Origin: RGIG9041 sp045541455
GTDB taxonomy: Bacteria; Bacillota; Clostridia; Oscillospirales; QAKW01
DNA: 64,000 nucleotides
Assembly: GCA_045541455.1 (NCBI GenBank)
Contig: JAZQJA010000019.1
Location: forward strand, 1 to 64,000
Reading direction: 5' to 3'
Under the pieces are notes generated by a model. The model was not told the origin of the DNA. It saw only the letters and a program-made list of their open reading frames with translations, and did no database searches. The stretch's first letter is position 1; every line of letters starts with the position of its first letter. Positions 40,319 through 49,074 of this stretch are shown here, in pieces. The position numbers were made by a program, and so were the translations under genes.

Positions 40319-41370
40319 TGAGCAAGTTTTTATCATCAAGGCTTTGTTCACTTAAAGAATATGTACCCGGCGAACAGCCTACAGATATGAAATACATAAA
40401 ACTCAATACCAATGAATCTCCGTTTATGCCCTCTCCCGAGGTTTTAAAGGCTGTGACAGAGGGTAGGGCAAAAAACCTTCAACTTTATCCCGAACCCGAT
40501 TGCACAAAACTGTGCATGGCGCTTGCAAAACGCTACGGTGTTGAAAAGGAAAATATAATTGTTGGCAACGGCTCTGACGAGATATTAAACTTTTGCTTTT
40601 TAGCATACTTTGATAAAAATTCGCCTGTTGTTTTTCCAAATATAACCTACGGCTTTTATAAGGTGTTTGGTGATCTTTACGGCTCTGACTATACAGAAAT
40701 CCCGCTGACACACGACCTTTCTGTAGATATAAATGATTATATCGGTATAAATAAAAATATTGTGCTTGCTAACCCCAATGCACCAAGCGGTAAAGCGCTT
40801 GATAAAAAGGATATTGAGCGAATTATTGCATCAAACCCCGATAATATTGTATTAATCGACGAAGCGTATGTTGATTTCGGTGGACAAAGCGTTGCAGACC
40901 TTGTAAAAAAATATGACAATCTTATAGTTGTTATGACCTTTTCAAAATCGCGCTCGCTTGCCGGTGCACGTGTTGGATTTGCAATTGCAAACAGTAAACT
41001 TATTGGTGACCTTAACAGAATTAAATATTCAATAAACCCGTATAACATAAATTCAATGAGTCAACGCGCAGCACTTGCGGCGCTTGAAAGTGCACAGTAT
41101 TACGATAATAACTGTAAAACAATAATTGAAACACGAGAGTTTTTTGTCAAAGAACTTGACAGACTCGGTTTTGAAACACTGCCTTCAAAAGCAAACTTTG
41201 TGTTTACTAAAAAAAGCGGTGTTTCGGGTTTTGAACTGTATACAAAACTTAAATCGCGCGGTATCCTTGTCCGTCATTTTGATAAGGAACCTATATCGGA
41301 CTATCTAAGAATAACTATAGGTACAAAACAACAAATGATGGCACTTGTAAGTGCTTTGGAGGAATTATGA
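40318..41370 (+). CDS. hisC: Histidinol-phosphate aminotransferase
   Basis: 350-residue PLP aminotransferase of fold type I that converts imidazole-acetol phosphate to histidinol phosphate with glutamate. Motifs: NTNESPFMPSP; VGNGSDEILNFCF; LANPNAPSGKAL; VLIDEAYVDFGG; the PLP lysine in TFSKSRSLAGARVGF; and RITIGTKQQM near the end. ATGA overlap with hisB. Confidence 0.96.
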   Translation: MSKFLSSRLCSLKEYVPGEQPTDMKYIKLNTNESPFMPSPEVLKAVTEGRAKNLQLYPEPDCTKLCMALAKRYGVEKENIIVGNGSDEILNFCFLAYFDKNSPVVFPNITYGFYKVFGDLYGSDYTEIPLTHDLSVDINDYIGINKNIVLANPNAPSGKALDKKDIERIIASNPDNIVLIDEAYVDFGGQSVADLVKKYDNLIVVMTFSKSRSLAGARVGFAIANSKLIGDLNRIKYSINPYNINSMSQRAALAALESAQYYDNNCKTIIETREFFVKELDRLGFETLPSKANFVFTKKSGVSGFELYTKLKSRGILVRHFDKEPISDYLRITIGTKQQMMALVSALEEL

Positions 41371-41954
41371 GAACAGCATCTCTTTCACGAAAAACTGCAG
41401 AAACAGATATAACACTCACACTTAATATTGACGGCACGGGAAAGGCTGATGTTAAAAGCGGTAACGGTTTTTTTGACCACATGCTGACTTTACTTGCTCG
41501 TCACGCAAGATTTGATATAACCCTTTGCTGTAACGGTGATACAGATGTCGATTTTCACCATAGTGCTGAGGATATTGGCATTGTGCTTGGACAGGCGTTT
41601 GAAAAAGCGCTTGGTGACAAATGCGGAATAACGCGCTTTGCCGATACAATTTTGCCAATGGACGAGGCGCTCGTAATGACTGCAATTGACATTTCGGGCA
41701 GGCGCACACTTGTTTTTGATGTTAATTTACCCCGTGCAAAAGTAGGCGGCTTTGATACCGAACTCGTTTTGGAGTTTATGACAGCGTTTGTAATGAATGC
41801 GGCAGTAACATTACATATAAAAAGCCTTTCGGGAACAAATACCCACCACATAATTGAGTGTGCGTTTAAATCGCTTGGCAGAACTTTGCGTTATGCTGTA
41901 AAACTCGATCCCGACGCACCCGACTCAGTTCCGTCAACAAAGGGAGTTCTTTAA
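41367..41954 (+). CDS. hisB: Imidazoleglycerol-phosphate dehydratase
   Basis: 195-residue monofunctional HisB. Metal-binding histidine motifs are FFDHMLTLLARHARFD, DVDFHHSAEDIGIVLGQA and the second-half copy NTHHIIECAFKSLGR. There is no fused phosphatase, which is supplied by HisJ at the end of the operon. 1-nt overlap with hisH. Confidence 0.97.
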   Translation: MRTASLSRKTAETDITLTLNIDGTGKADVKSGNGFFDHMLTLLARHARFDITLCCNGDTDVDFHHSAEDIGIVLGQAFEKALGDKCGITRFADTILPMDEALVMTAIDISGRRTLVFDVNLPRAKVGGFDTELVLEFMTAFVMNAAVTLHIKSLSGTNTHHIIECAFKSLGRTLRYAVKLDPDAPDSVPSTKGVL

Positions 41955-42565
41955 TGATAGCAATTATAGATTACGGTGTCGGAAATCTGTTTTCACTTAA
42001 AAGTACCTTTAATATGCTTGAGCATAAGTCGGTAGTGACATCAGACCCCGATACTATTAAAAATGCATCGCGCATAATATTGCCCGGTGTCGGTGCATTT
42101 GAAGACGCGTCAAAAAAACTGCGTGAGAGCGGTTTGTTTTCACTTGTTCTTGACGAGGCGAAAGCGGGCAAAGCAATACTTGGTATATGCCTTGGTATGC
42201 AAATGCTGTTTGAAAAGAGTTACGAGTATGGCGAACATCAAGGCCTCGGCCTTATAAACGGCAATGTTAAGGCGATACGCGATGTTGTGCCAAAGGGCGC
42301 AGGCATTCCGCATATCGGTTGGAACAGTCTTGATTTTAAAAACGGCAAAAGCCCGCTGTTTAAGTATATAAACGAGGGTGATTATGTCTATTTTGTTCAT
42401 TCATATTACGGCGCCGATTGTGATGAGTTTGTAATCGCAACCACCGACTACTATCAGCCTCTTACGGCGGCAGTACAAAAAGACAATGTAATGGGTACTC
42501 AGTTCCACCCCGAAAAGAGCGGTGAAACGGGTCTTAAAATATTAAAAGCGTTTTGTGAGATATAA
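41954..42565 (+). CDS. hisH: Imidazole glycerol phosphate synthase, glutaminase subunit
   Basis: 203-residue class I glutamine amidotransferase that feeds ammonia to HisF. The nucleophile elbow is LGICLGMQMLFE (Cys), and the catalytic His/Glu pair is in GTQFHPEKSGETGLK. DYGVGNLFSL begins the protein, as is typical. Confidence 0.97.
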   Translation: MIAIIDYGVGNLFSLKSTFNMLEHKSVVTSDPDTIKNASRIILPGVGAFEDASKKLRESGLFSLVLDEAKAGKAILGICLGMQMLFEKSYEYGEHQGLGLINGNVKAIRDVVPKGAGIPHIGWNSLDFKNGKSPLFKYINEGDYVYFVHSYYGADCDEFVIATTDYYQPLTAAVQKDNVMGTQFHPEKSGETGLKILKAFCEI

Positions 42566-42568
42566 ACT

Positions 42569-43294
42569 ATGATAATTTTACCGGCAATCGACCTTATCGG
42601 CGGCAAGGCTGTACGGCTGCAAAAGGGCGATTATAATAAAAAAACAGTATACAGCGACAGCCCGTCAGATGTTGCAAAGTCATTTGCACAAAGCGGGGCT
42701 GAGTATATCCATCTTGTCGACCTTGACGGTGCAAAAAGCGGTTGCACCGACAACTTTAAAACGGTAGAGCAAATTGTAAAAGAAAGCAATTTATTTGCCG
42801 AAGTCGGCGGCGGAATAAGAAATATAGAAACCGTTAAGCGCTATTTTGATGCAGGGGTGGGCCGTGTTATTATTGGCACCGCCGCTGTTAAAGACCCAAA
42901 GTTTTTAGATTTGTGTCTTGAAAAGTACGGCGATAAAATAGCAGTCGGCATTGATATTAAAGACGGATTTGTGGCGCTTCACGGTTGGACCGAAATTTCA
43001 AACTATGACTGCGACAGTTTTTTTGCAAGTATGCAAAGCAAAAATGTTAAAAATTTAATATGCACAGATATATCAAAAGACGGTATGATGCAGGGCACAA
43101 ACATTGCCCTTTACCGTGACCTTGCCAAAAAGTTTACCGTTGATATAACGGCGTCGGGCGGTGTGTCAAGTTATGACGATATAAAATCACTTTGTGACAT
43201 CGGCGTGTACGGTGCAATACTTGGTAAGGCGCTATATACCGGTGCTATTGATCTTTCAAAAGCAATAGCTTTTGCAAAGGAGTATTCAAAATGA
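42569..43294 (+). CDS. hisA: ProFAR isomerase
   Basis: 241-residue TIM barrel that isomerises ProFAR to PRFAR. N-terminal LPAIDLIGGKAVRLQKGDY with the catalytic Asp; EVGGGIRNIETVKRY; second catalytic Asp region CTDISKDGMMQGTN; ASGGVSSYDDI phosphate-binding loop. ATGA overlap with hisF. Confidence 0.97.
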   Translation: MIILPAIDLIGGKAVRLQKGDYNKKTVYSDSPSDVAKSFAQSGAEYIHLVDLDGAKSGCTDNFKTVEQIVKESNLFAEVGGGIRNIETVKRYFDAGVGRVIIGTAAVKDPKFLDLCLEKYGDKIAVGIDIKDGFVALHGWTEISNYDCDSFFASMQSKNVKNLICTDISKDGMMQGTNIALYRDLAKKFTVDITASGGVSSYDDIKSLCDIGVYGAILGKALYTGAIDLSKAIAFAKEYSK

Positions 43295-44061
43295 TAACAA
43301 AACGAATTATACCTTGCCTTGATGTGCGCGATGCACGTGTTGTAAAGGGCGTAAATTTTGAAGGGTTAAGCGATGTTTCAAGCCCTGTAACACTTGCTGA
43401 ATATTACAGTAAATGCGGCGCTGATGAACTGGTTTTTTATGATATAACAGCATCGTTTGAAAAACGAAAACTGTTTACCGATATATTAAAGCAGGTTGCA
43501 AGCACAATTTTTATTCCGCTAACGGTTGGCGGCGGTATAAATACAGTTGACGATTTCGAGCGGGTGCTTAGTTGTGGTGCTGATAAAGTAAGTGTAAACA
43601 GCGGTGCCATTAAAAACCCGTCGCTTGTTTATGAGGCAGCAAAAAAATACGGCGACCAGTGTGTTGTTTTGTCAGTTGATATAAAGCGTGTTGACGGTGT
43701 ATTTAAGGTGTTTGCAAAGGGCGGCCGTGAAAACACCGGTATGGAAGCAATTGAATGGATAAAACGATGTGTTCAAAACGGTGCGGGTGAGGTTGTTGTA
43801 AACAGCATTGATACCGACGGAGTTAAAAAAGGTTTTGACATAGAAATGCTTGATAAAGTATTAAATGCAGTAAGCGTGCCTGTAATTGCATCGGGCGGGG
43901 CAGGCAAAATTGACGATTTTACAACGCTGTTTAAAACTCTGCCTACCGTAAGTGCAGGTCTTGCCGCGTCTATTTTCCATTTTGGAGAGGTTAAAATTTC
44001 CGACCTTAAAGACACACTTGCAAACGAGGGTATTCAAGTTAGGAGAATTAAAAATGATTAA
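43291..44061 (+). CDS. hisF: Imidazole glycerol phosphate synthase, cyclase subunit
   Basis: 256-residue TIM barrel that closes the imidazole ring and releases AICAR. RIIPCLDVRDARVVKGVNFE at the N-terminus (catalytic Asp), TVGGGINTVDDFERV, NSIDTDGVKKGFDIEM (second Asp) and IASGGAGKIDDF are all present. Partner HisH is two genes upstream. Confidence 0.97.
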   Translation: MITKRIIPCLDVRDARVVKGVNFEGLSDVSSPVTLAEYYSKCGADELVFYDITASFEKRKLFTDILKQVASTIFIPLTVGGGINTVDDFERVLSCGADKVSVNSGAIKNPSLVYEAAKKYGDQCVVLSVDIKRVDGVFKVFAKGGRENTGMEAIEWIKRCVQNGAGEVVVNSIDTDGVKKGFDIEMLDKVLNAVSVPVIASGGAGKIDDFTTLFKTLPTVSAGLAASIFHFGEVKISDLKDTLANEGIQVRRIKND

Positions 44062-44701
44062 TATTGATAATTTAAAATTTGATGAAAAGGGACTCATTCC
44101 CTGCGTTGTTACCGACGCGCTTTCAAAAAAAGTTTTAACTGTTGCATATATGAACAGAGAAAGCCTTGAGATAAGTATTAAAGAGGGTAAAACCTGCTTC
44201 TTCTCGCGTTCGCGCCAAAAACTGTGGCGTAAGGGCGAAACATCGGGAAACTTTCAACACATTGTAAGTATTACGGCAGACTGTGACAAAGACGCTTTAA
44301 CTGTTGAGGTTATAAAAGATGGCCCTGCTTGCCATTTGGGTACAGACTCTTGTTTTAACGAGGTCATTTACGAGGGCGAACAAAAATCTTTTTCGCTTGA
44401 AGGTCTTTATGATTTGCTTTTGGGCAGAAAGAATAACCCGCAGGAAAATTCCTATACCTCATACCTATTTGAAAAGGGTGTTGATAAAATTTTAAAAAAA
44501 GTAGGAGAAGAATGTACTGAGGTAATTATTGCGGGAAAGGCTGATGATAAGGCAGAAACGGTATATGAAATTGCAGACCTTGCATATCACGTAATGGTTT
44601 TAATGGTTGAAATGGGCATTTCAGTTGAGGATATAAAAAGAGAACTTGCCTCGCGCCATATTATAAATAAAAAGGTTAAGCAGGAGAAAATGACAAAATG
44701 A
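44054..44701 (+). CDS. hisIE: Bifunctional PR-AMP cyclohydrolase / PR-ATP pyrophosphatase
   Basis: 215 aa from ATG 44054, overlapping hisF by 8 nt with AGGAGAA upstream; a longer frame exists inside hisF but lacks an RBS. The N-terminal HisI domain has VLTVAYMNRESLEISIKEGK, FFSRSRQKLWRKGETSGN and the zinc Cys in ITADCDKDAL and GPACHLGTDSCF. The C-terminal HisE domain (about 115-205) has SYLFEKGVDKILKKVGEECT and ADLAYHVMVLM. It performs steps 2 and 3 of the pathway in one protein. Confidence 0.96.
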   Translation: MINIDNLKFDEKGLIPCVVTDALSKKVLTVAYMNRESLEISIKEGKTCFFSRSRQKLWRKGETSGNFQHIVSITADCDKDALTVEVIKDGPACHLGTDSCFNEVIYEGEQKSFSLEGLYDLLLGRKNNPQENSYTSYLFEKGVDKILKKVGEECTEVIIAGKADDKAETVYEIADLAYHVMVLMVEMGISVEDIKRELASRHIINKKVKQEKMTK

Positions 44702-45492
44702 TTTTACCCGATATACATACGCACACGGTTTTTTGTGACGGCAAAAATACACCGCGTGAGATGGTGTGTGCTGCAATTGAAAAAAATATGAGCGGTATTG
44801 GGTTTTCGGGGCATGGTCATACTAACCTTGAAAACAATTACGGAATGTCGCCTGCTTTGACAGAACAATACATTCAGCAGATAAATGCGCTGAAAGCTGA
44901 GTTTGACGGTAAAATTGATATATTTTTGGGTATAGAAGCAGATTTTAATACAATTTACGATAAAGCTAAGTTTGACTATTCAATAGGCTCGGTCCACTAT
45001 GTCGGAGGCTTTGATGTTGATAACAGTGCCGATATTTTAAGAGATGCTGTTGAATCTCTTGGCGGGCCTGACGATTATGCTGAGCAGTATTTTGAACAAG
45101 TATCAAAGATAAAAGCAGTTACTGATTGCGATGTTATAGGTCACTTTGACCTTCTTACAAAGTTTGATGACAGTGCGAAAATTTTTAATCATGACAGCAA
45201 GCGTTATGTAACGGCGGCACTTACTGCAGTGAATGACCTTTTAAAAACCGATGTGGTATTTGAAGTAAACACCGGTGCAATTTTCAGGGGATATAGAACT
45301 ACACCTTACCCTGCACCGTTTATTTTAAAACATATACTGCAAAAGGGGGGTGCCGTAACGGTTACGGGTGACGCGCACTGTGTGCAGGCAATCGGTGCGA
45401 ATTTTGATTTAGCACTTGATATTTTGCGTGCCGTTGGGTTTAAATCAGTTAAAAAACTAACAAGTAACGGCTTTATTGATGTGAAAATATAA
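44698..45492 (+). CDS. hisJ: Histidinol-phosphatase, PHP family
   Basis: 264-residue PHP-domain phosphatase of the HisJ (HisK) type. Metal ligands in DIHTHTVFCDGKNTP, GFSGHGHTN, GIEADF, SVHYVGG, VIGHFDL and the C-terminal VTGDAHCVQAIG. It supplies the histidinol-phosphate hydrolysis that the monofunctional HisB lacks, so all ten steps are covered by this operon. ATGA overlap with hisIE; ends in a strong terminator. Confidence 0.93.
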   Translation: MILPDIHTHTVFCDGKNTPREMVCAAIEKNMSGIGFSGHGHTNLENNYGMSPALTEQYIQQINALKAEFDGKIDIFLGIEADFNTIYDKAKFDYSIGSVHYVGGFDVDNSADILRDAVESLGGPDDYAEQYFEQVSKIKAVTDCDVIGHFDLLTKFDDSAKIFNHDSKRYVTAALTAVNDLLKTDVVFEVNTGAIFRGYRTTPYPAPFILKHILQKGGAVTVTGDAHCVQAIGANFDLALDILRAVGFKSVKKLTSNGFIDVKI

Positions 45493-45517
45493 AAAACGGA
45501 GCAAAGCTCCGTTTTTT
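45491..45517. terminator. his operon terminator (bidirectional)
   Basis: Perfect 12-bp stem AAAAAACGGAGC / GCTCCGTTTTTT with AAA loop. Also ends the convergent small membrane protein gene. Confidence 0.94.
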
Positions 45518-45746
45518 AATTTCTGCATCTTTGAATTATCAAGAAAATCACGAATAATATTGCAAGGATTATAGCTGATGCAATAATTACAGGTAATGCA
45601 GGTGTTAAAATGGCGGTAAATACAATACCGATTATAATGCCGATAGCAAGCGCTAAGAGTGCGCCGATAATAGCAAGAACGGCAGTGTAGCAACCGCCTG
45701 TCTGTCCTCTGTTTACACAGCGGCAGTTGTTATAATTATTCTCCAT
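45516..45746 (-). CDS. Small Cys-containing two-helix membrane protein
   Basis: About 76 aa. The start is taken at the internal ATG 45746 because GGAAGTGG lies just upstream; ATG 45761 has no RBS. Short N-terminal tail with three cysteines (NNCRCVNRGQTGGCY), then two hydrophobic segments (AVLAIIGALLALAIGIIIGI and PVIIASAIILAILFVIFLII) and a final QRCRN. I do not recognise a named family. Convergent with hisJ and sharing its terminator. Confidence 0.6.
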   Translation of the reverse strand: MENNYNNCRCVNRGQTGGCYTAVLAIIGALLALAIGIIIGIVFTAILTPALPVIIASAIILAILFVIFLIIQRCRN

Positions 45747-45845
45747 ATTTTCCACTTCCATTAAAAATCAGCCGACTGTACTATATACTATGAAAAACTA
45801 AAAATATGTGATACAATAAATTGTAAAAAGGGGGGCAAAACGCTT

Positions 45846-46748
45846 TTGTACTATAATTCAATTAATGAACAACTTAAAAAGCAATATGGCACAAAGGTTT
45901 ATAAACTTGCGCTGTCGGGCGGTATGTCATGTCCTAACCGTGATGGTACAATTGATACGCGAGGGTGTATTTTTTGTTCAAGTGCAGGCTCGGGCGATTT
46001 TGCACAGAGTTTTGATATAGATATAGCCGCACAAATTGAAAAGGCAAAACAACGCGTTGCAAAAAAGGCGGGAGATAACGCAAAATATATCGCATATTTC
46101 CAAAGCTTTACAAACACCCACGCAAGCCCCCAATATCTTGAAAATATTTTTATGCAGGCAGTAAACCACCCCGATATTGTAATACTGTCGGTTGCAACCC
46201 GTCCCGACTGCCTTGGTGACGGTGTGCTTGATGTTTTGCGCCGTGTTGCCAAAATTAAACCGCTGTGGGTTGAATTAGGGCTGCAGACAATACATCCTAA
46301 AACTGCCAGTTACATCCGGCGCGGGTATCCGCTTGAATGTTATGATAAAGCGGTTTGCGATTTACATTCAATCGGTGCTACCGTTATAACCCATGTAATT
46401 TTAGGCCTTCCAAATGAAACACGGGAAATGATGCTCGAAACAGTGCGCTATGCTTCAAAGGGTGACGGTGTTAAACTTCAACTATTACATATATTAAAGG
46501 GCACCGACCTTGAAAAAGAATATAACGAAGGAAAAGTAACACCTCTTTCAAAAGAGGAGTATCTTGATATATTGTCCGACTGCGTTAAAAATCTGCCAAA
46601 ACGCGTTGTGATACACCGTTTAACAGGTGACGGTGATAAAAAACTGCTTGTCGCACCAATGTGGAGTGCCAATAAACGCGATGTGCTTAATAGTATTGCC
46701 AAAATAGATATTAAGCAAGGACAAAGCCTTGACATAACAAACAAATAA
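45846..46748 (+). CDS. TIGR01212-family radical SAM protein
   Basis: 300-residue radical SAM protein of the YhcC/YtqA group. The N-terminal KLALSGGMSCPNRDGTIDTR leads into GCIFCSSAG, supplying the cluster cysteines in the longer-spaced arrangement of this family. Conserved YFQSFTNTH, SVATRPDCL, WVELGLQT and LPNETREMM follow. The reaction is not known, though a role in RNA or cofactor modification has been proposed for relatives. Start is a TTG with a G6 run about 11 nt upstream. 39 nt before glyS. Confidence 0.9.
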   Translation: MYYNSINEQLKKQYGTKVYKLALSGGMSCPNRDGTIDTRGCIFCSSAGSGDFAQSFDIDIAAQIEKAKQRVAKKAGDNAKYIAYFQSFTNTHASPQYLENIFMQAVNHPDIVILSVATRPDCLGDGVLDVLRRVAKIKPLWVELGLQTIHPKTASYIRRGYPLECYDKAVCDLHSIGATVITHVILGLPNETREMMLETVRYASKGDGVKLQLLHILKGTDLEKEYNEGKVTPLSKEEYLDILSDCVKNLPKRVVIHRLTGDGDKKLLVAPMWSANKRDVLNSIAKIDIKQGQSLDITNK

Positions 46749-46787
46749 ATATATAATATTTTGGATAATATGCAGGAGAGAAACGCT

Positions 46788-48191
46788 ATGAAAAATACAG
46801 AAAAAACAATGGAAAAAGTTGTTGCGCTTTGTAAAAACCGCGGTTTTGTTTATGCCGGCAGTGAAATTTACGGCGGTCTTGCAAACAGCTGGGACTACGG
46901 TCCGCTCGGCGCAGAACTTAAAAATAATGTAAAACGCGCGTGGTGGAAAAAGTTTGTTCAGGAAAGCCCGTATAACGTCGGCCTTGACAGCGCCATTCTT
47001 ATGAATCCGGAGACTTGGGTGGCATCTGGTCATCTTGGCGGTTTTTCCGATCCGCTTATGGACTGTAAGGTTTGTAAAACACGCCACCGTGCAGATAAAC
47101 TTATTGAGGATTTTGTTGCACAAAACGGCAGGGACGAAAATCCTGCAGGCTGGACAGATGAGCAAATGCTCTCGTTTATTAAAGAAAACGGCATCACTTG
47201 CCCTTCTTGCGGTTCGGGTGATTTTACAGACATTCGTAAATTTAACCTTATGTTTAAAACCTTTCAGGGTGTTACAGAGGATTCGTCGTCAACACTTTAC
47301 CTTCGTCCTGAAACTGCACAGGGTATTTTTGTAAACTTTAAAAATATTCAGCGCACTACCAGAAAAAAGGTGCCGTTTGGTGTAGGACAGATAGGCAAAT
47401 CATTTAGAAACGAAATCACACCCGGTAACTTTACATTCCGTACCCGCGAGTTTGAGCAGATGGAACTTGAATTTTTCTGTAAACCGGGCACCGACCTTGA
47501 ATGGTTTGACTATTGGCGTGCTTATTGCCGTGACTGGTTGTATGCACTTGGTATGAAAGAAGAAAATCTCCGTCTTCGCGACCACGACCCTGAGGAGTTG
47601 TGTTTCTATTCAAAAGCCACTACCGACTTTGAATTTATGTTCCCGTTTGGCTGGGGCGAACTTTGGGGAATTGCCGATAGAACCGACTATGACCTTACTC
47701 AGCATGCAAATCATTCGCATGAGCCTATGGAGTATTTTGACCCCGAAACAAACGAGAAATATGTTCCGTATGTAATTGAGCCGTCGCTTGGTGCCGACCG
47801 TGTTGTTCTTGCATTTTTGTGTGAGGCGTATGACGAAGAAAATATTTCAAACGACCCTGCAAAACCCGATGTACGTACAGTTTTGCGTTTGCACCCCGCT
47901 CTTGCACCATTTAAGGCTGCAATACTTCCGCTTTCTAAAAAATTGTCTGATAAGGCAGGAGAGGTGTATGCGCAACTTTCAAAATCGTTTATGGTAGACT
48001 TTGACGACGCAGGCTCAATCGGTAAGCGTTATCGCCGTCAGGACGAGATAGGTACACCCATCTGTATCACCTACGACTTTGAGAGCTTGGAAGACGGCTG
48101 TGTAACAGTTCGTGACAGGGATACAATGCAACAGCAACGTATAAAAATCGAGGACCTCACAGCATATATCAACGAAAAAATTAACTTTTAA
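46788..48191 (+). CDS. glyQS: Glycyl-tRNA synthetase (alpha2 type)
   Basis: 467 aa from ATG 46788 (AGGAGAG 7 nt upstream). Class II synthetase of the dimeric archaeal/eukaryal-like type rather than the alpha2beta2 GlyQ/GlyS. Motif 2 FRNEITPGNFTFRTREFEQM; motif 3 GADRVVLAFL; N-terminal VYAGSEIYGGLANSWDYGPL; zinc-ribbon-like CKVC and CPSCGSGD. The C-terminal anticodon-binding domain starts near VRTVLRLHPALAPFKAAILP. No T-box fits in the 39-nt gap upstream. Confidence 0.96.
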   Translation: MKNTEKTMEKVVALCKNRGFVYAGSEIYGGLANSWDYGPLGAELKNNVKRAWWKKFVQESPYNVGLDSAILMNPETWVASGHLGGFSDPLMDCKVCKTRHRADKLIEDFVAQNGRDENPAGWTDEQMLSFIKENGITCPSCGSGDFTDIRKFNLMFKTFQGVTEDSSSTLYLRPETAQGIFVNFKNIQRTTRKKVPFGVGQIGKSFRNEITPGNFTFRTREFEQMELEFFCKPGTDLEWFDYWRAYCRDWLYALGMKEENLRLRDHDPEELCFYSKATTDFEFMFPFGWGELWGIADRTDYDLTQHANHSHEPMEYFDPETNEKYVPYVIEPSLGADRVVLAFLCEAYDEENISNDPAKPDVRTVLRLHPALAPFKAAILPLSKKLSDKAGEVYAQLSKSFMVDFDDAGSIGKRYRRQDEIGTPICITYDFESLEDGCVTVRDRDTMQQQRIKIEDLTAYINEKINF

Positions 48192-48200
48192 AAATTTTTG

Positions 48201-48229
48201 TTGACAAACCGCGTAATATTATATATAAT
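48201..48229 (+). promoter_or_regulatory. rpmH promoter
   Basis: TTGACA (48201-48206), 17-nt spacer, TATAAT (48224-48229); both exact consensus. A 67-bp leader to rpmH follows. Confidence 0.93.
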
Positions 48230-48296
48230 ATCAAATGCTATATTGAAATAATGGGGTTTACCCTAATTATAAACGAAATGTCAGGAGGGAACAAAA

Positions 48297-48431
48297 GTGG
48301 TTCGTACTTATCAGCCTAAGAAAAGACAGAGAAGCAAAGTTCACGGCTTCAGAAAGAGAATGAGAACAGCTAACGGCAGAAAGGTTCTTGCCAGAAGACG
48401 CGCAAAGGGCAGAGTAAGATTATCTCATTAA
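48297..48431 (+). CDS. rpmH: 50S ribosomal protein L34
   Basis: 44-residue L34, read directly from the sequence. It begins VRTYQPKKRQRSKVHGFRKR after the initiator and ends RAKGRVRLSH, very basic and matching the family almost throughout (MRTANGRKVLARRRAKGR). GTG start with AGGAGGG 6 nt upstream. Strong promoter before it and a terminator/attenuator hairpin after it, so rpmH can be made in excess over rnpA. Confidence 0.97.
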   Translation: MVRTYQPKKRQRSKVHGFRKRMRTANGRKVLARRRAKGRVRLSH

Positions 48432-48439
48432 ATAATAGA

Positions 48440-48469
48440 GGGGCTCTAGGTTAAAGAGAGCCCCTTTTT
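48440..48469 (+). terminator. rpmH-rnpA intergenic terminator
   Basis: Stem GGGGCTCT / AGAGCCCC with a 9-nt loop and T5. Since rnpA follows on the same strand without a clear new promoter, it probably reduces rather than abolishes readthrough. Confidence 0.88.
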
Positions 48470-48491
48470 ATTTAAAATCAAAAGGAAAGAT

Positions 48492-48815
48492 ATGAAAATT
48501 GACAGCGTTAAAGAAAATGTAAGTTTCCGCAGGGCGTATCATAAGGGCAAGTCGGTTAATCACCCTCTTATAAGCGTCTATTGGCGGAAAAATTATATGG
48601 GCAATTTAAGACTTGGTATCACCGTTTCAAAAAAACTCGGCTGTGCGCCAAAACGTAACCGTGTCAGGCGCATTATTCGTGCAGCGGCGACAAACTGTGC
48701 GCAAATTTTGCCCGAAAACTGTGATATTATCATTGTTGCACGCTCCGCCTTGCTTAATTGTAAGAGTACAGATGTTGAGTGTGCTTTGCGTGAGTGTTTT
48801 GAAAAAAGTAACTAA
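48492..48815 (+). CDS. rnpA: Ribonuclease P protein component
   Basis: 107-residue basic protein that aids the RNase P RNA in tRNA 5' maturation. The RNR motif region is seen in KKLGCAPKRNRVRRIIRAA, preceded by NLRLGITVS. Standard position after rpmH; RBS AAAGGA. Overlaps yidD by 17 nt. Confidence 0.95.
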   Translation: MKIDSVKENVSFRRAYHKGKSVNHPLISVYWRKNYMGNLRLGITVSKKLGCAPKRNRVRRIIRAAATNCAQILPENCDIIIVARSALLNCKSTDVECALRECFEKSN

Positions 48816-49074
48816 GTTTTTAAGAAAATGTTTTATTTTCCCCATTTTGCTGTATCAAAAATATATCTCTCCCAACATTGCACCTCGGTGTAAATATTAC
48901 CCCACTTGTTCAAATTATGCTGTAACCGCAATTGAAAAGCACGGCATAATTTTTGGAACACTGCTTGCCGTGTGGCGTATATTGCGCTGCAACCCATGGT
49001 CAAAAGGCGGTTTTGACTATGTACCCGAAACATTGTTTTGTAAAAAACAAAAGAAAACAAAAGGAGAACAATAA
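48799..49074 (+). CDS. yidD: Membrane protein insertion efficiency factor YidD
   Basis: About 91 aa. The family core LYQKYISPNIAPRCKYYPTC, SNYAVTAIEKHG and CNPWSKGGFDYVP is intact, including the three conserved cysteines. The start is uncertain: I use TTG 48799, which gives the usual MKKVTKFL-like amphipathic N-terminus; GTG 48790 is possible. It lies within the rnpA 3' end and its stop abuts the yidC ATG. Assists YidC/Sec membrane insertion. Confidence 0.9.
   Translation: MKKVTKFLRKCFIFPILLYQKYISPNIAPRCKYYPTCSNYAVTAIEKHGIIFGTLLAVWRILRCNPWSKGGFDYVPETLFCKKQKKTKGEQ

Noticed and set aside
46749..46787. T-box leader for glyQS
   Set aside because: The gap is only 39 bp and contains no specifier or antiterminator structure.
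48181..48296. Replication origin near rpmH
   Set aside because: No dnaA gene and no recognisable cluster of DnaA boxes; glyQS is the neighbour.
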